NCBI GenBank assembly: GCA_022360735.1
Contig: JAKSCF010000678.1
Span: 1 to 5,605 of the forward strand
Reading direction: 5' to 3'
Length of the DNA: 5,605 nt
Source: Clostridia bacterium
GTDB lineage: Bacteria; Bacillota_A; Clostridia; Peptostreptococcales; JAAYPU01
In this document: in pieces, positions 1-5,605 of the stretch
Layout: every line of letters starts with the position of its first letter
How positions within the stretch are numbered: position 1 is the first letter of the stretch
Position numbers and translations under genes: made by a program
Notes under the pieces: model-generated
What the model was told of the DNA's origin: nothing
Database searches by the model: none
What the model saw: only the letters and a program-made list of their open reading frames with translations

Positions 1-258
1 AGTGAATATGTAGAAGAATTATCCTCTATGATTAAAGAACAAATCGAACAAAGACATCTATATACTTTAGGAGATTTTAAAAAAATCTCTTCTGAACAAG
101 AGTATTACTTAGCAGACAAATCTCTTATTGTTTTTTTTCAGCTTTATCAACTCGTCCCTTATGCTCAAGGGTTTCCATTTTTTCCCATCTCGTTATACGA
201 TATAAGAGATTTAAACAGCGAACAAAGCATATTAAGACGTTTACTTACCTTTTATTAA
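1..258 (+). CDS. C-terminal fragment of a DUF3298 (RsiV/PdaC-like) protein
   Basis: The reading frame is open from the first base and ends at TAA 256-258, so 85 C-terminal residues are visible and the start lies outside the window. The ATG at 28 is an internal methionine: the frame continues upstream of it with SEYVEELSS, and no ribosome-binding site precedes it. Residues 36-57 (YYLADK, then SLIVFFQ, then YQLVPYAQG) match the pattern that closes DUF3298 domains, usually of the form 'YxLTDxxLVxxFQxYEIAPYAAG', followed by a short 'F.IPY..L'-like strand (here FFPISLYDI, 60-68). This domain occurs in the anti-sigma factor RsiV, in the peptidoglycan deacetylase PdaC and in many Firmicute lipoproteins or secreted proteins of unknown role, usually outside the membrane. 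The visible part cannot tell which architecture this is. About 17 residues (69-85) follow the domain core, so the protein ends normally and is not truncated at this end. Confidence 0.72.
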   Translation, partial: SEYVEELSSMIKEQIEQRHLYTLGDFKKISSEQEYYLADKSLIVFFQLYQLVPYAQGFPFFPISLYDIRDLNSEQSILRRLLTFY

Positions 259-310
259 AAAAAAGAGGACTTTTGAAGTCTATATTTTCAAAGTCCTCTG
301 CTTTTTTTTA
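257..310. terminator. Bidirectional intrinsic terminator between convergent genes
   Basis: The left arm is at 264-277 (AGAGGACTTTTGAA) and the right arm at 287-299 (TTCAAAGTCCTCT). They pair over 13 bp with a single bulged T, around a loop of about 9 bases. On the plus strand a run of eight T follows (302-309). On the minus strand the eight A at 257-264 become a T-run directly after the stem. The same hairpin can therefore end transcription of the DUF3298 gene from the left and of deoD from the right. It starts right at the stop codon of the plus-strand gene and about 25 bases past the deoD stop. Confidence 0.9.
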
Positions 311-324
311 ATGCTTATTTTTTC

Positions 325-1026
325 TTATTCTAATTCCAGTGCAATTTCCATCATATCTGTAAATGTTTTTTCTCTTTCCTCTGATGTAGTAGCCTCATGA
401 GTGACTAAGCTATCGCTTACGGTTAATATCGTCAGTGCATTAGCACCTAACCGTGCCGCATTCATATAGAGTGCGGCTGCTTCCATTTCAACTGCCAAGA
501 CGCCCATCTTTGCCCAGGCTTTCCAAGCATCCGGATTATCATCATAAAATACATCGCTGGACAATATATTACCTGCTTTTACAGGTATGCCTTTGCTATC
601 CGCAATTTCTTTTGCTTTAGATAACAGTTCAAAACTAGCAGTTGGTGCATAATTACCAGGTAAATCAAAGTTATGGACATATCTGGAGTTGCTTGAAGCA
701 CTTACGCCTAAGATAACATCTCTAACCTTTATATCTTCCTGCAAGGACCCACATGAACCTACCCTTATTAAGTTTTTTACGCCAAACTGAGTAATCAGCT
801 CAAATGAATATATACCTATAGAAGGCATTCCCATTCCGGAACCTTGAACCGAAATCCTTCTTCCTTTATAAGTGCCTGTATAACCATACATGCCACGTAC
901 TTCATTGTAGCATACAGGATTTTCTAAAAATTTCTCAGCTATAAATTTTGCTCTAAGTGGATCTCCCGGCATCAGTATCGTTTCCGCAATATCTCCTTTA
1001 TTTGCCCCAATATGTACAGTTCCCAT
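325..1026 (-). CDS. deoD: Purine-nucleoside phosphorylase, DeoD type
   Basis: DeoD-type phosphorylase reversibly cleaves purine (deoxy)ribonucleosides with phosphate to free base and (deoxy)ribose-1-phosphate; it is a cytosolic, homohexameric purine-salvage enzyme. The protein has 233 residues from the ATG at 1026, the usual family length. Counterparts of the known E. coli active-site residues are all visible: H5, G21 and R25 (MPGDPLRAK loop), R44 (EVRGM), R88 and S91 (IRVGSCG) for phosphate and ribose, E182 (VEMEAAA) for the ribose hydroxyls, and D205 (TVSDS), the catalytic acid that protonates the base. The longer frame beginning with GTG at 1035 is unlikely because that codon overlaps the Shine-Dalgarno sequence. 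The gene lies about 100 bases downstream of the radical SAM gene on the same strand. No convincing promoter was seen in between, so it may be read through from upstream or use a weak promoter. Its 3' end is closed by the shared hairpin. Confidence 0.97.
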   Translation of the reverse strand: MGTVHIGANKGDIAETILMPGDPLRAKFIAEKFLENPVCYNEVRGMYGYTGTYKGRRISVQGSGMGMPSIGIYSFELITQFGVKNLIRVGSCGSLQEDIKVRDVILGVSASSNSRYVHNFDLPGNYAPTASFELLSKAKEIADSKGIPVKAGNILSSDVFYDDNPDAWKAWAKMGVLAVEMEAAALYMNAARLGANALTILTVSDSLVTHEATTSEEREKTFTDMMEIALELE

Positions 1027-1034
1027 TTCATTCA

Positions 1035-1040
1035 CTCCTT
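1035..1040 (-). promoter_or_regulatory. Ribosome-binding site that fixes the deoD start
   Basis: On the minus strand AAGGAG (1040-1035) lies 8 bases before the ATG at 1026-1024. The upstream in-frame GTG at 1035-1033 begins inside this site and cannot be served by it, which favours the shorter 233-residue protein. Confidence 0.85.
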
Positions 1041-1130
1041 TTATATAAATAAATTTAATTAGATACCCTTTAAGCGGTGTCCATAGGCCCCCTCCCTACA
1101 GTACTGACCCTGTAACCTGTCCCCTAAAAA
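1036..1130. other. Spacer with a GC-rich patch, possible decayed repeat
   Basis: Between the radical SAM stop and deoD, positions 1074-1124 are about 63% G+C, far above the surrounding AT-rich DNA. Read on the minus strand the patch begins with GGGGACAGGT (1124-1115) and ends near GGACACC (1082-1076). It contains a TACAG/CTGTA inverted repeat (1097-1101 and 1110-1114) and the 8-bp palindrome CAGTACTG. The GGGGACAGG-type edges resemble the REP-like repeats mobilised by IS200-family (RAYT) transposases, but the two ends are not clear inverted copies and no transposase is present. A relic of such a repeat is an inference. No T-run follows any hairpin, so it is not an evident terminator. Confidence 0.35.
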
Positions 1131-2249
1131 CTATATGTATCGTCTTAATAATTCTTTTAAAAGTCCTTCAAATTCTTCTTCTGTTTTCATAGATTTAAGG
1201 GTTTCTCGGATTTTCAATTTTTGTTCTTCTGAAAGATGTGTAATATCTTCCGGATTTCTTACTACAGCAATGCGTCTGGCCAGCTGAAAAAATTGACGAT
1301 CTTCAACCGGAAGATTTTCAAATGCTTCTATAACATCAAGCATTTTGGCTTTATCTCTTGTTGCATGTCCTTGGATACCTTCAAGCAAATTGACAATATG
1401 ATCACTTTTAATCATGGTATCTATTCCATTTAGGTTCTCTAAAAACAATTTTATTTCCTGTACTTTTTCAAAATCTGTACACTCATCAAATTCTTGATTT
1501 AATGTATTATACCATATTTCGGAATCTTTTTTGATGACAAAAGTTCTCATCCTAACAAAATCGGGATTGATTTGATTGACCACATCTGCTGTTTCCAAAG
1601 CATTTTCAGCAGTCCATCTTCTGCCTCCCAGACCGGGCATCATATAAATAGAAAGCTCTATATCAGCATGCTTCACTTTTATGCCTGCATCAATTTCTTG
1701 CTGTTTAGTAATCCCCTTGTTAATAAGTTTTAAGACTTCATCTGAACCGGATTCATATCCTGAATGTATTCTGGTTAACCCTGCTTCTTTAAGCAGCCTC
1801 AACTGATCTAAAGATAATTTTGACAATGTATCTGCCCTTGCATAGGTTGTAATTCTATTGATTTCAGGAAACTTTTGTTCCAAATAATTTAAGACTTCAA
1901 CCAGTTTTTCATGCTTTAACACTATTGAATTAGCATCTTGCAAAAACACAGATTTATCAGCACTTTTTAACCATTGATAAATCATGATAAAACCATGCTG
2001 CTCATCTTCCTTTAATTGTGAATATCTTTTATTAAGGTTATCTTGAGAAGATTCTGTAATCATGGTTTTAAAGTCATACATAATATCTATATCTGCTTTG
2101 ATTTCTTCTACTGATCTTGGAGAAAACTTATCGGTTTTATAAAGCATACAGAACTTGCATCTGTTCCACGGACAATTTCTTGTGACTCTTAATAACAAGC
2201 TATTTGCTTCACTTGGCGGTCTTATAGGTCCTAATTCAAATACACTCAT
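1131..2249 (-). CDS. Uncharacterised radical SAM protein with CX4CX2C cluster motif
   Basis: This 372-residue protein is predicted to bind a [4Fe-4S] cluster and cleave S-adenosylmethionine to start radical chemistry; the substrate is unknown. The cluster cysteines are C26, C31 and C34 within TRNCPWNRCKFC. The spacing is CX4CX2C rather than the classical CX3CX2C, as checked on the bases at 2147-2172. The motif with its following aromatic and 'YK..KFS.R' segment is typical of a group annotated only as 'radical SAM protein'. TIM-barrel signatures follow: RITTYARAD (132-140), the GYESGSDEVL segment (164-173) that resembles SAM-contacting strands of COG1032-like enzymes, and SIYMMPGLGG (200-209). 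The C-terminal part (about 280-372) is helical and charged and has no further CxxC motif, so an extra Fe-S cluster is not apparent. The start ATG has AGGAG at 2260-2256, six bases away. The gene begins 19 bases after the MATE stop, so the two are one transcription unit, which suggests that enzyme and exporter act in the same process. Confidence 0.85.
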   Translation of the reverse strand: MSVFELGPIRPPSEANSLLLRVTRNCPWNRCKFCMLYKTDKFSPRSVEEIKADIDIMYDFKTMITESSQDNLNKRYSQLKEDEQHGFIMIYQWLKSADKSVFLQDANSIVLKHEKLVEVLNYLEQKFPEINRITTYARADTLSKLSLDQLRLLKEAGLTRIHSGYESGSDEVLKLINKGITKQQEIDAGIKVKHADIELSIYMMPGLGGRRWTAENALETADVVNQINPDFVRMRTFVIKKDSEIWYNTLNQEFDECTDFEKVQEIKLFLENLNGIDTMIKSDHIVNLLEGIQGHATRDKAKMLDVIEAFENLPVEDRQFFQLARRIAVVRNPEDITHLSEEQKLKIRETLKSMKTEEEFEGLLKELLRRYI

Positions 2250-2268
2250 TTTTTTCTCCTCATTTCAC

Positions 2269-3636
2269 TCATTTTTTATCATCCGGCATATCATTTTTTT
2301 TAAATTTTTGAACGCTTACTTTAGTTTTCCATCGTCCGGTTAAGTAATAAATAACTACCATGACAGCCCCAACCGTCCAATCGGCACCAATAGACCAAAA
2401 GATACCTTCGTATCCTATTTTAGCGGATAAAAGTCTTGCCACAGGTAAACGTACGCCCCAAAGCGCTGCAATTGAAATAATCATTGCAGCAATGGTATCT
2501 CCGGCACCTCTTAATATACCCATTGTAATAAACATAATCGATCCGGTAATAAAAAACGGACTCACAATAATTAAAAATTCATATCCAATTTGTATCACTT
2601 CCAAGTTATCATTAAACAGTGAAATTAAAAATCTGCCCCATACAAATATGATTAAAATCGTTGCCGCCGCAATCCATAAAGATATTTTTAATGCTGCTGT
2701 GTATCCATTCTTCACTCGCTCATTCTTTCCTGCACCTAAGTTTTGTCCTGTAAATGCCGATACTGCCATATTGATATTCATGGCAGGCATGATACCAAAT
2801 GCTTGAATTCTTGAGCCTGCAGTATATGCAGCAATGACAATGGTTCCAAATGAATTAATGATGCTTTGCAGAATAATAAAGCTGATGGAAACCAACATCT
2901 GCTGTATACCGGTAGGAAAACCTATTCTCAAACTTTCTATCAAAAGTTTTTTGTCAAACTGTATATTTTTAAGTGAAAATTTAATCACATCATTTTTCTT
3001 ATTTAAATATATGATACCTACAATGAAAGAAACCATCTGTGAGATAATCGTTGCCCATGCAGCACCTGCCACTCCAAAATTATAAACCATGATGAATACA
3101 ATATCTAATATAATATTAAGTATAGTCGCTATAATGATAAAATATAGAGGCGTTTTAGAGTCCCCTAGTCCTCTCAGTATAGCGCTTACCAAGTTATAGC
3201 CTACCATACCAATCATTCCAATAAATATGACCTTCAAATAAGCTGCTGCCTCAGGCAGTACATCCGGTGGTGTTTTAAGCCAAATTAAAATAGGCTTGGT
3301 TACAGCTATCCCTAAGAGCGTAATGCCTATGGCCATTATGTAGTTGGTTATCATGATGGTATCTATGGTCTTGATGACATTCTCATAATCTTTTGCACCA
3401 TAAAATTGAGAGATCAATATAGTAGCACCCATCCCAACACCCATCAGCAAAGCAACCAGTAAGAACAAAATGGGAAAACTGACGCCTACTGCGGCCAAAG
3501 CCGTTTCTCCCAATACCCTTCCTACAATGATGCCATCTATGGTGTTATAGAGTTGCTGAAGCACATTTCCTATCAGCATAGGAAGCGCGAAAAAAAAGAT
3601 TAATCTGCTTTCATTGCCTTGTGTTAAATCTTTCAT
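2269..3636 (-). CDS. MATE-family multidrug/organic-cation efflux transporter
   Basis: This is an integral inner-membrane antiporter of the multidrug and toxic compound extrusion family, which exports organic compounds in exchange for Na+ or H+. The predicted protein has 455 residues with about twelve hydrophobic segments in two related six-helix halves. The family's paired signatures are both present: SQFYGA (76-81) and LRGLGDSKTP (154-163) in the first half, and GQNLGAG (297-303) and LRGAGD (375-380) in the second. The N-terminus (LTQGN, then ALPMLIGNVLQQLYNTID) is typical of clostridial MATE proteins. A short charged tail (about 435-455) ends the protein. The ATG at 3636 is preferred over the GTG one codon upstream, because GGAG at 3647-3644 lies 7 bases from the ATG and only 4 from the GTG. 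It is the first gene of its operon and is followed after 19 bases by the radical SAM gene. The substrate cannot be told from sequence. Confidence 0.93.
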   Translation of the reverse strand: MKDLTQGNESRLIFFFALPMLIGNVLQQLYNTIDGIIVGRVLGETALAAVGVSFPILFLLVALLMGVGMGATILISQFYGAKDYENVIKTIDTIMITNYIMAIGITLLGIAVTKPILIWLKTPPDVLPEAAAYLKVIFIGMIGMVGYNLVSAILRGLGDSKTPLYFIIIATILNIILDIVFIMVYNFGVAGAAWATIISQMVSFIVGIIYLNKKNDVIKFSLKNIQFDKKLLIESLRIGFPTGIQQMLVSISFIILQSIINSFGTIVIAAYTAGSRIQAFGIMPAMNINMAVSAFTGQNLGAGKNERVKNGYTAALKISLWIAAATILIIFVWGRFLISLFNDNLEVIQIGYEFLIIVSPFFITGSIMFITMGILRGAGDTIAAMIISIAALWGVRLPVARLLSAKIGYEGIFWSIGADWTVGAVMVVIYYLTGRWKTKVSVQKFKKNDMPDDKK

Positions 3637-3643
3637 CACTTTT

Positions 3644-3647
3644 CTCC
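3644..3647 (-). promoter_or_regulatory. Ribosome-binding site of the MATE gene
   Basis: GGAG on the minus strand stands 7 bases before ATG 3636-3634 and 4 bases before GTG 3639-3637. The spacing favours the ATG, though both starts differ by a single residue. Confidence 0.65.
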
Positions 3648-3727
3648 AATTATTTAGAAAATATTAGTTGATTATTCTTATAATACTACCATCACCCCAT
3701 AACTTAATGCATATCATGTCTTAACAA

Positions 3728-3756
3728 ATTTTAGTATAAAAAATAATTATAGTCAA
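3728..3756 (-). promoter_or_regulatory. Sigma-A-type promoter for the MATE-radical SAM operon
   Basis: On the minus strand the -35 box TTGACT (3756-3751) is followed after exactly 17 bases by the -10 box TAAAAT (3733-3728). Each matches the consensus in five of six positions. Transcription would start near 3721, giving a leader of about 85 bases before the MATE start codon. Confidence 0.7.
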
Positions 3757-3889
3757 TATCATGCCAACTATCCCTCTAACATATTTTAATTTCTCTTTTT
3801 AAGCTTTCATTATAGTTTATATGCTTCTCCAACTGAATCAATGATATGTTAGTTAATCTTACTTTTTTTAATTTTTATTAATATTATTA

Positions 3890-3918
3890 TTGACTATTGA
3901 AACTAAATACAGTATATT
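3890..3918 (+). promoter_or_regulatory. Sigma-A-type promoter for the gntR-ABC operon
   Basis: The -35 box TTGACT (3890-3895) and the -10 box TATATT (3913-3918) are 17 bases apart, each with five of six consensus bases. The expected start of transcription is near 3925, inside the inverted-repeat operator, and the leader to the gntR start would be about 50 bases. Confidence 0.8.
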
Positions 3919-3921
3919 ATG

Positions 3922-3946
3922 AGTGTACTATTTGTCATAGTACACA
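3922..3946. promoter_or_regulatory. Predicted YtrA-type GntR operator over the transcription start
   Basis: GTGTACTA (3923-3930) and TAGTACAC (3938-3945) form a perfect 8-bp inverted repeat around a 7-base spacer (TTTGTCA). The outer parts read AGTGTA, 13 bases, TACACA. This differs in one base from the AGTGTA-N13-TACACT operator that I recall being described for YtrA of Bacillus subtilis. It starts 4 bases after the -10 box and so covers the start point, where a bound dimer would block transcription. The gene it precedes encodes a YtrA-like regulator, so autorepression is the natural reading. Confidence 0.83.
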
Positions 3947-3976
3947 TAGCCGCTGCATTATGAAAGGAGGTCAAAT

Positions 3977-4369
3977 ATGTTTCAGCTTGATTTAAAAAAC
4001 AGAAAACCTATATACGAGCAAATCGTGGAGAATTATAAGGAACTGATTATTAACGGCGTATTAAAGCCTGATGAAAAAATGCCTTCTGTTAGGGATTTGG
4101 CAAAACAGCTTACGATCAATCCCAATACCATACAAAAATCGTATAGAGAATTAGAATACCAAGGTTATATTTATTCTGTCAAAGGATTGGGAAGTTTTGT
4201 CTCCGAGCGGTCTGATTCGGTAATAGATAGAGTGAAAGAAGAAAATCTTAAAGAGCAAATAAAAAGTTCAACCTGGGAATTACTTTACATGGGTGTAAAG
4301 CCTAAAGATCTTGAGATTTTTTTCAAGCAAATCATGTCATCTTGGAAAGGGGGAAAACACAATGATTGA
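3977..4369 (+). CDS. GntR-family transcriptional repressor, YtrA subfamily
   Basis: This 130-residue DNA-binding protein has an N-terminal winged helix-turn-helix and only a short helical C-terminal part instead of a ligand-binding domain, which is the hallmark of the YtrA subfamily. Typical landmarks are PIYEQI (11-16), the segment MPSVRDLAKQL (35-45), the recognition helix region TINPNTIQKSYRELE (46-60) and the wing GYIYSVKGLGSFV (63-75). Residues about 80-125 form charged helices, probably for dimerisation. The start is secure, since AAAGGAGGT at 3963-3971 stands just before the ATG. The stop overlaps the start of the next gene, an ABC ATPase, by 8 bases, the arrangement usual for YtrA-type regulators that control a linked ABC transporter. 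The perfect inverted repeat over the promoter is its likely own operator. YtrA-type repressors in Bacillus are released under cell-wall antibiotic stress; whether the same signal applies here is not known. Confidence 0.94.
   Translation: MFQLDLKNRKPIYEQIVENYKELIINGVLKPDEKMPSVRDLAKQLTINPNTIQKSYRELEYQGYIYSVKGLGSFVSERSDSVIDRVKEENLKEQIKSSTWELLYMGVKPKDLEIFFKQIMSSWKGGKHND
4349..4353 (+). promoter_or_regulatory. Ribosome-binding site that fixes the ABC ATPase start
   Basis: AAAGGGGG, with the G-run at 4349-4353, lies inside the end of gntR and 8 bases before ATG 4362. The upstream in-frame ATG at 4311 has no such site and would add 17 residues that do not belong to the ABC fold. Confidence 0.8.
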
Positions 4370-5261
4370 AGTAAAAAATATATCAAAGTCTTTTAATGGA
4401 TATAATGTGCTATCCAATTTAAATCTGACAGTAAAAAAAGGTTCTATATATGGGCTGGTAGGCGCCAATGGTGCAGGTAAAACAACTCTGATTAAACATA
4501 TTACGGGTGTCTATAAGCAAGATGAAGGGGAAGTTTTAGTGAATCAAGCTCCTGTTTACGAAAATGTACCCATCAAGTCAAATATTGGTTACATATCCGA
4601 TGACTTATACTTCTTTTCGGCTTATAATCTAAAAAATATGGCCAAATATTATAAAAAAATATATGAAAAATGGAATCAAAAAAGGTATGAAGCAATGCTG
4701 ACTATCTTTAAATTAAGCGAGACAAAACGTATTAGTAAATTCTCTAAAGGGATGAAGAAGCAAGCTGCCTTTATTTTAACAATGTCTTGTATGCCTGAGG
4801 TTTTAATCTTAGATGAACCTATCGATGGATTGGACCCATTGGTAAGAAAAAAAGTATGGAAAATCATTGTTGAAGATGTAGCCGATCGAGAAATGTGTGT
4901 TCTTGTATCATCACACAATTTAAAAGAGATGGAAGGTATTTGTGATTCTATTGGCATCTTAAATAACGGCCGAATGGTTTTAGAAAGAGAATTAGATGAA
5001 CTCAAAACCGATATCTCTAAAATTCAAGTTGCATTTGATTCACATACAGGGACTGATCTAAAAGAAAAACTTGATGTACTTCATTTTGAAAACCGCGGCA
5101 GCATTCAGCTTATGATTGTTAAAGGTGACAGAAACCATATCATTAAAGAATTAGAGGCTTATAATCCTTTATTGTTAGATGTACTGCCTCTTACACTGGA
5201 AGAAATATTTATCTATGAACTTGGGGGTGACGGACATGAAATCGAAGGCATTATTTTTTAA
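4362..5261 (+). CDS. ABC transporter ATP-binding protein (YtrB-like)
   Basis: This 299-residue cytoplasmic ATPase would power the ABC-2-type permease encoded next. The nucleotide-binding domain starts directly with IEVKNISKSF. It shows Walker A GANGAGKTT (34-42), the signature segment FSKGMKKQ (126-133) in place of the canonical LSGGQ, Walker B VLILDE (146-151), the D-loop region GLDP (155-158) and the switch histidine H184 (SSHNL). At the Q-loop the usual glutamine is absent: the strand reads IGYISDD (75-81). Both departures are common in the YtrB/CcmA-like subgroup and do not suggest an inactive protein, because all catalytic residues are kept. Residues from about 215 on form the accessory C-terminal domain of this group. 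The ATG at 4362 overlaps the gntR stop by 8 bases, and the gene's own 3' end overlaps the permease by 26 bases, so translation of the three genes is probably coupled. The exported or imported substrate is unknown. Confidence 0.94.
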   Translation: MIEVKNISKSFNGYNVLSNLNLTVKKGSIYGLVGANGAGKTTLIKHITGVYKQDEGEVLVNQAPVYENVPIKSNIGYISDDLYFFSAYNLKNMAKYYKKIYEKWNQKRYEAMLTIFKLSETKRISKFSKGMKKQAAFILTMSCMPEVLILDEPIDGLDPLVRKKVWKIIVEDVADREMCVLVSSHNLKEMEGICDSIGILNNGRMVLERELDELKTDISKIQVAFDSHTGTDLKEKLDVLHFENRGSIQLMIVKGDRNHIIKELEAYNPLLLDVLPLTLEEIFIYELGGDGHEIEGIIF

Positions 5262-5605
5262 CAAGCATATTATATTAGAAGACTTAAAACGATTCTGGGG
5301 AATAGGTGCTTTATATACTTTAATGTTATGTTTGGCTGGGGTTTTTCCTATCCTTATGATTTATGATAATTTAGCGAAACATGGGCGTTATGAAATAACT
5401 CGATTTTTAGAAAATGAAACCTTCTTTTGTTACTTATTCTTAATGTCTGCACCTATTGCTGCTGCAGTACTAATATTCAGATATATGCAGCAAAATCATT
5501 CCACTGCAGTGATTCATGCTTTTCCATTTACACGAAAGCAGCTTTTTATTAATCACTGTATTTCAGGAGTTCTATTAATACTGATTCCTATTTTGGTTAA
5601 TACGA
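5236..5605 (+). CDS. ABC-2-type transporter permease, N-terminal part
   Basis: A frame opens at ATG 5236 and runs off the window end, so 123 residues are visible. The ATG is preceded by GGGGG (5223-5227) at 8 bases. A short basic N-terminus (MKSKALFFNKHIILEDLKRFWG) leads into hydrophobic segments at about 23-43, 63-81 and 108-122. Between the second and third lies AFPFTRKQLF (95-104), a cytoplasmic loop motif of the 'P-x-[ST]-R-x-x-[LI]-F' kind that is widespread in ABC-2-type permeases of YtrC/YtrD-like systems. The 26-base overlap with the ATPase gene, in another frame, shows that the two are made together as subunits of one transporter. The full length, number of helices and any extracellular domain lie outside the window, so the exact subfamily stays open. 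Confidence 0.87.
   Translation, partial: MKSKALFFNKHIILEDLKRFWGIGALYTLMLCLAGVFPILMIYDNLAKHGRYEITRFLENETFFCYLFLMSAPIAAAVLIFRYMQQNHSTAVIHAFPFTRKQLFINHCISGVLLILIPILVNT

Larger units (their letters stand above)
3637..3976. other. Divergent intergenic region between MATE and gntR operons
   Basis: This 340-base, very AT-rich stretch has stop codons in all frames and no recognisable gene. It holds a leftward promoter (3728-3756) and a rightward promoter (3890-3918) with an operator (3922-3946), each listed separately. The 130 bases between the two promoters contain one further structure: a perfect 9-bp inverted repeat, CTAACATAT at 3776-3784 and ATATGTTAG at 3844-3852. The leader of the MATE mRNA would be about 85 bases, and no known riboswitch pattern was recognised in it. 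Confidence 0.7.

Noticed and set aside
28..258. A complete 76-residue small protein starting at ATG 28
   Set aside because: The frame is open back to base 1, no ribosome-binding site precedes the ATG, and the residues form the end of a DUF3298 domain that needs a longer N-terminal part.
1024..1035. GTG start three codons upstream for deoD (236 residues)
   Set aside because: The GTG overlaps the AAGGAG ribosome-binding site; the ATG at 1026 has ideal spacing and matches the usual N-terminus of the family.
1097..1114. Terminator between the radical SAM gene and deoD
   Set aside because: The TACAG/CTGTA hairpin is short and is followed on the minus strand by a G-rich stretch, not by a T-run.
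2155..2343. Small plus-strand frame across the MATE-radical SAM junction
   Set aside because: It is antisense to two well-supported genes and rich in F, S and I, as expected from the reverse reading of AT-rich coding DNA; no ribosome-binding site was seen.
2360..2806. Open frame of 148 codons on the plus strand
   Set aside because: It lies fully antisense within the MATE gene, has no ribosome-binding site and no recognisable motif; it is a by-product of the coding strand.
3637..3721. Riboswitch in the leader of the MATE operon
   Set aside because: The leader is only about 85 bases and very AT-rich; no conserved riboswitch core or terminator hairpin with a T-run could be recognised.
4311..4361. 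Upstream ATG giving a 316-residue ABC ATPase
   Set aside because: It has no ribosome-binding site, the extra 17 residues are just gntR read in another frame, and the ABC fold begins at the later methionine with IEVKNISKSF.
4676..5005. Open frame of 109 codons on the minus strand
   Set aside because: It lies opposite the ABC ATPase core motifs and has no family resemblance or start signals.

Overview
The window is AT-rich DNA with strong purine-rich ribosome-binding sites, short operons and A/T-rich intergenic stretches. Together with the gene types (a DUF3298 protein, a YtrA-type GntR regulator with its ABC transporter, a clostridial-style MATE transporter), this points to a low-GC Firmicute, most likely a member of the Clostridia. 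The sequence alone does not support a species name.

Layout, left to right. (1) Positions 1-258 (+) hold the C-terminal end of a DUF3298 (RsiV/PdaC-like) protein whose start lies outside the window. (2) A hairpin at 264-299, flanked by an A-run and a T-run, serves as a shared terminator between this gene and the convergent minus-strand genes. (3) Three minus-strand genes follow. In transcription order they are a MATE-family efflux transporter (3636-2269), an uncharacterised radical SAM protein with a CX4CX2C cluster motif (2249-1131), and purine-nucleoside phosphorylase deoD (1026-325). The first two are 19 bases apart and surely co-transcribed. deoD follows after about 100 bases that contain a GC-rich patch resembling a decayed repeat, and no terminator is visible before it. 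(4) A 340-base divergent intergenic region (3637-3976) carries one good sigma-A-type promoter for each direction. (5) On the plus strand lies an operon of a YtrA-subfamily GntR repressor (3977-4369), an ABC ATPase (4362-5261) and an ABC-2-type permease (5236 to beyond the window end). These genes overlap by 8 and 26 bases.

The best regulatory observation is a perfect 8-bp inverted repeat at 3923-3945, placed over the predicted transcription start of the gntR operon. Its outer arms fit the AGTGTA-N13-TACACT pattern I recall for Bacillus subtilis YtrA in all but the last base. The GntR protein therefore very probably represses its own operon, with the ABC transporter as its output. In related systems such operons respond to cell-envelope stress or to antibiotics acting on the lipid II cycle.

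No clearly new system is evident. The least explained element is the tight pairing of a radical SAM enzyme of unknown substrate with a MATE exporter.
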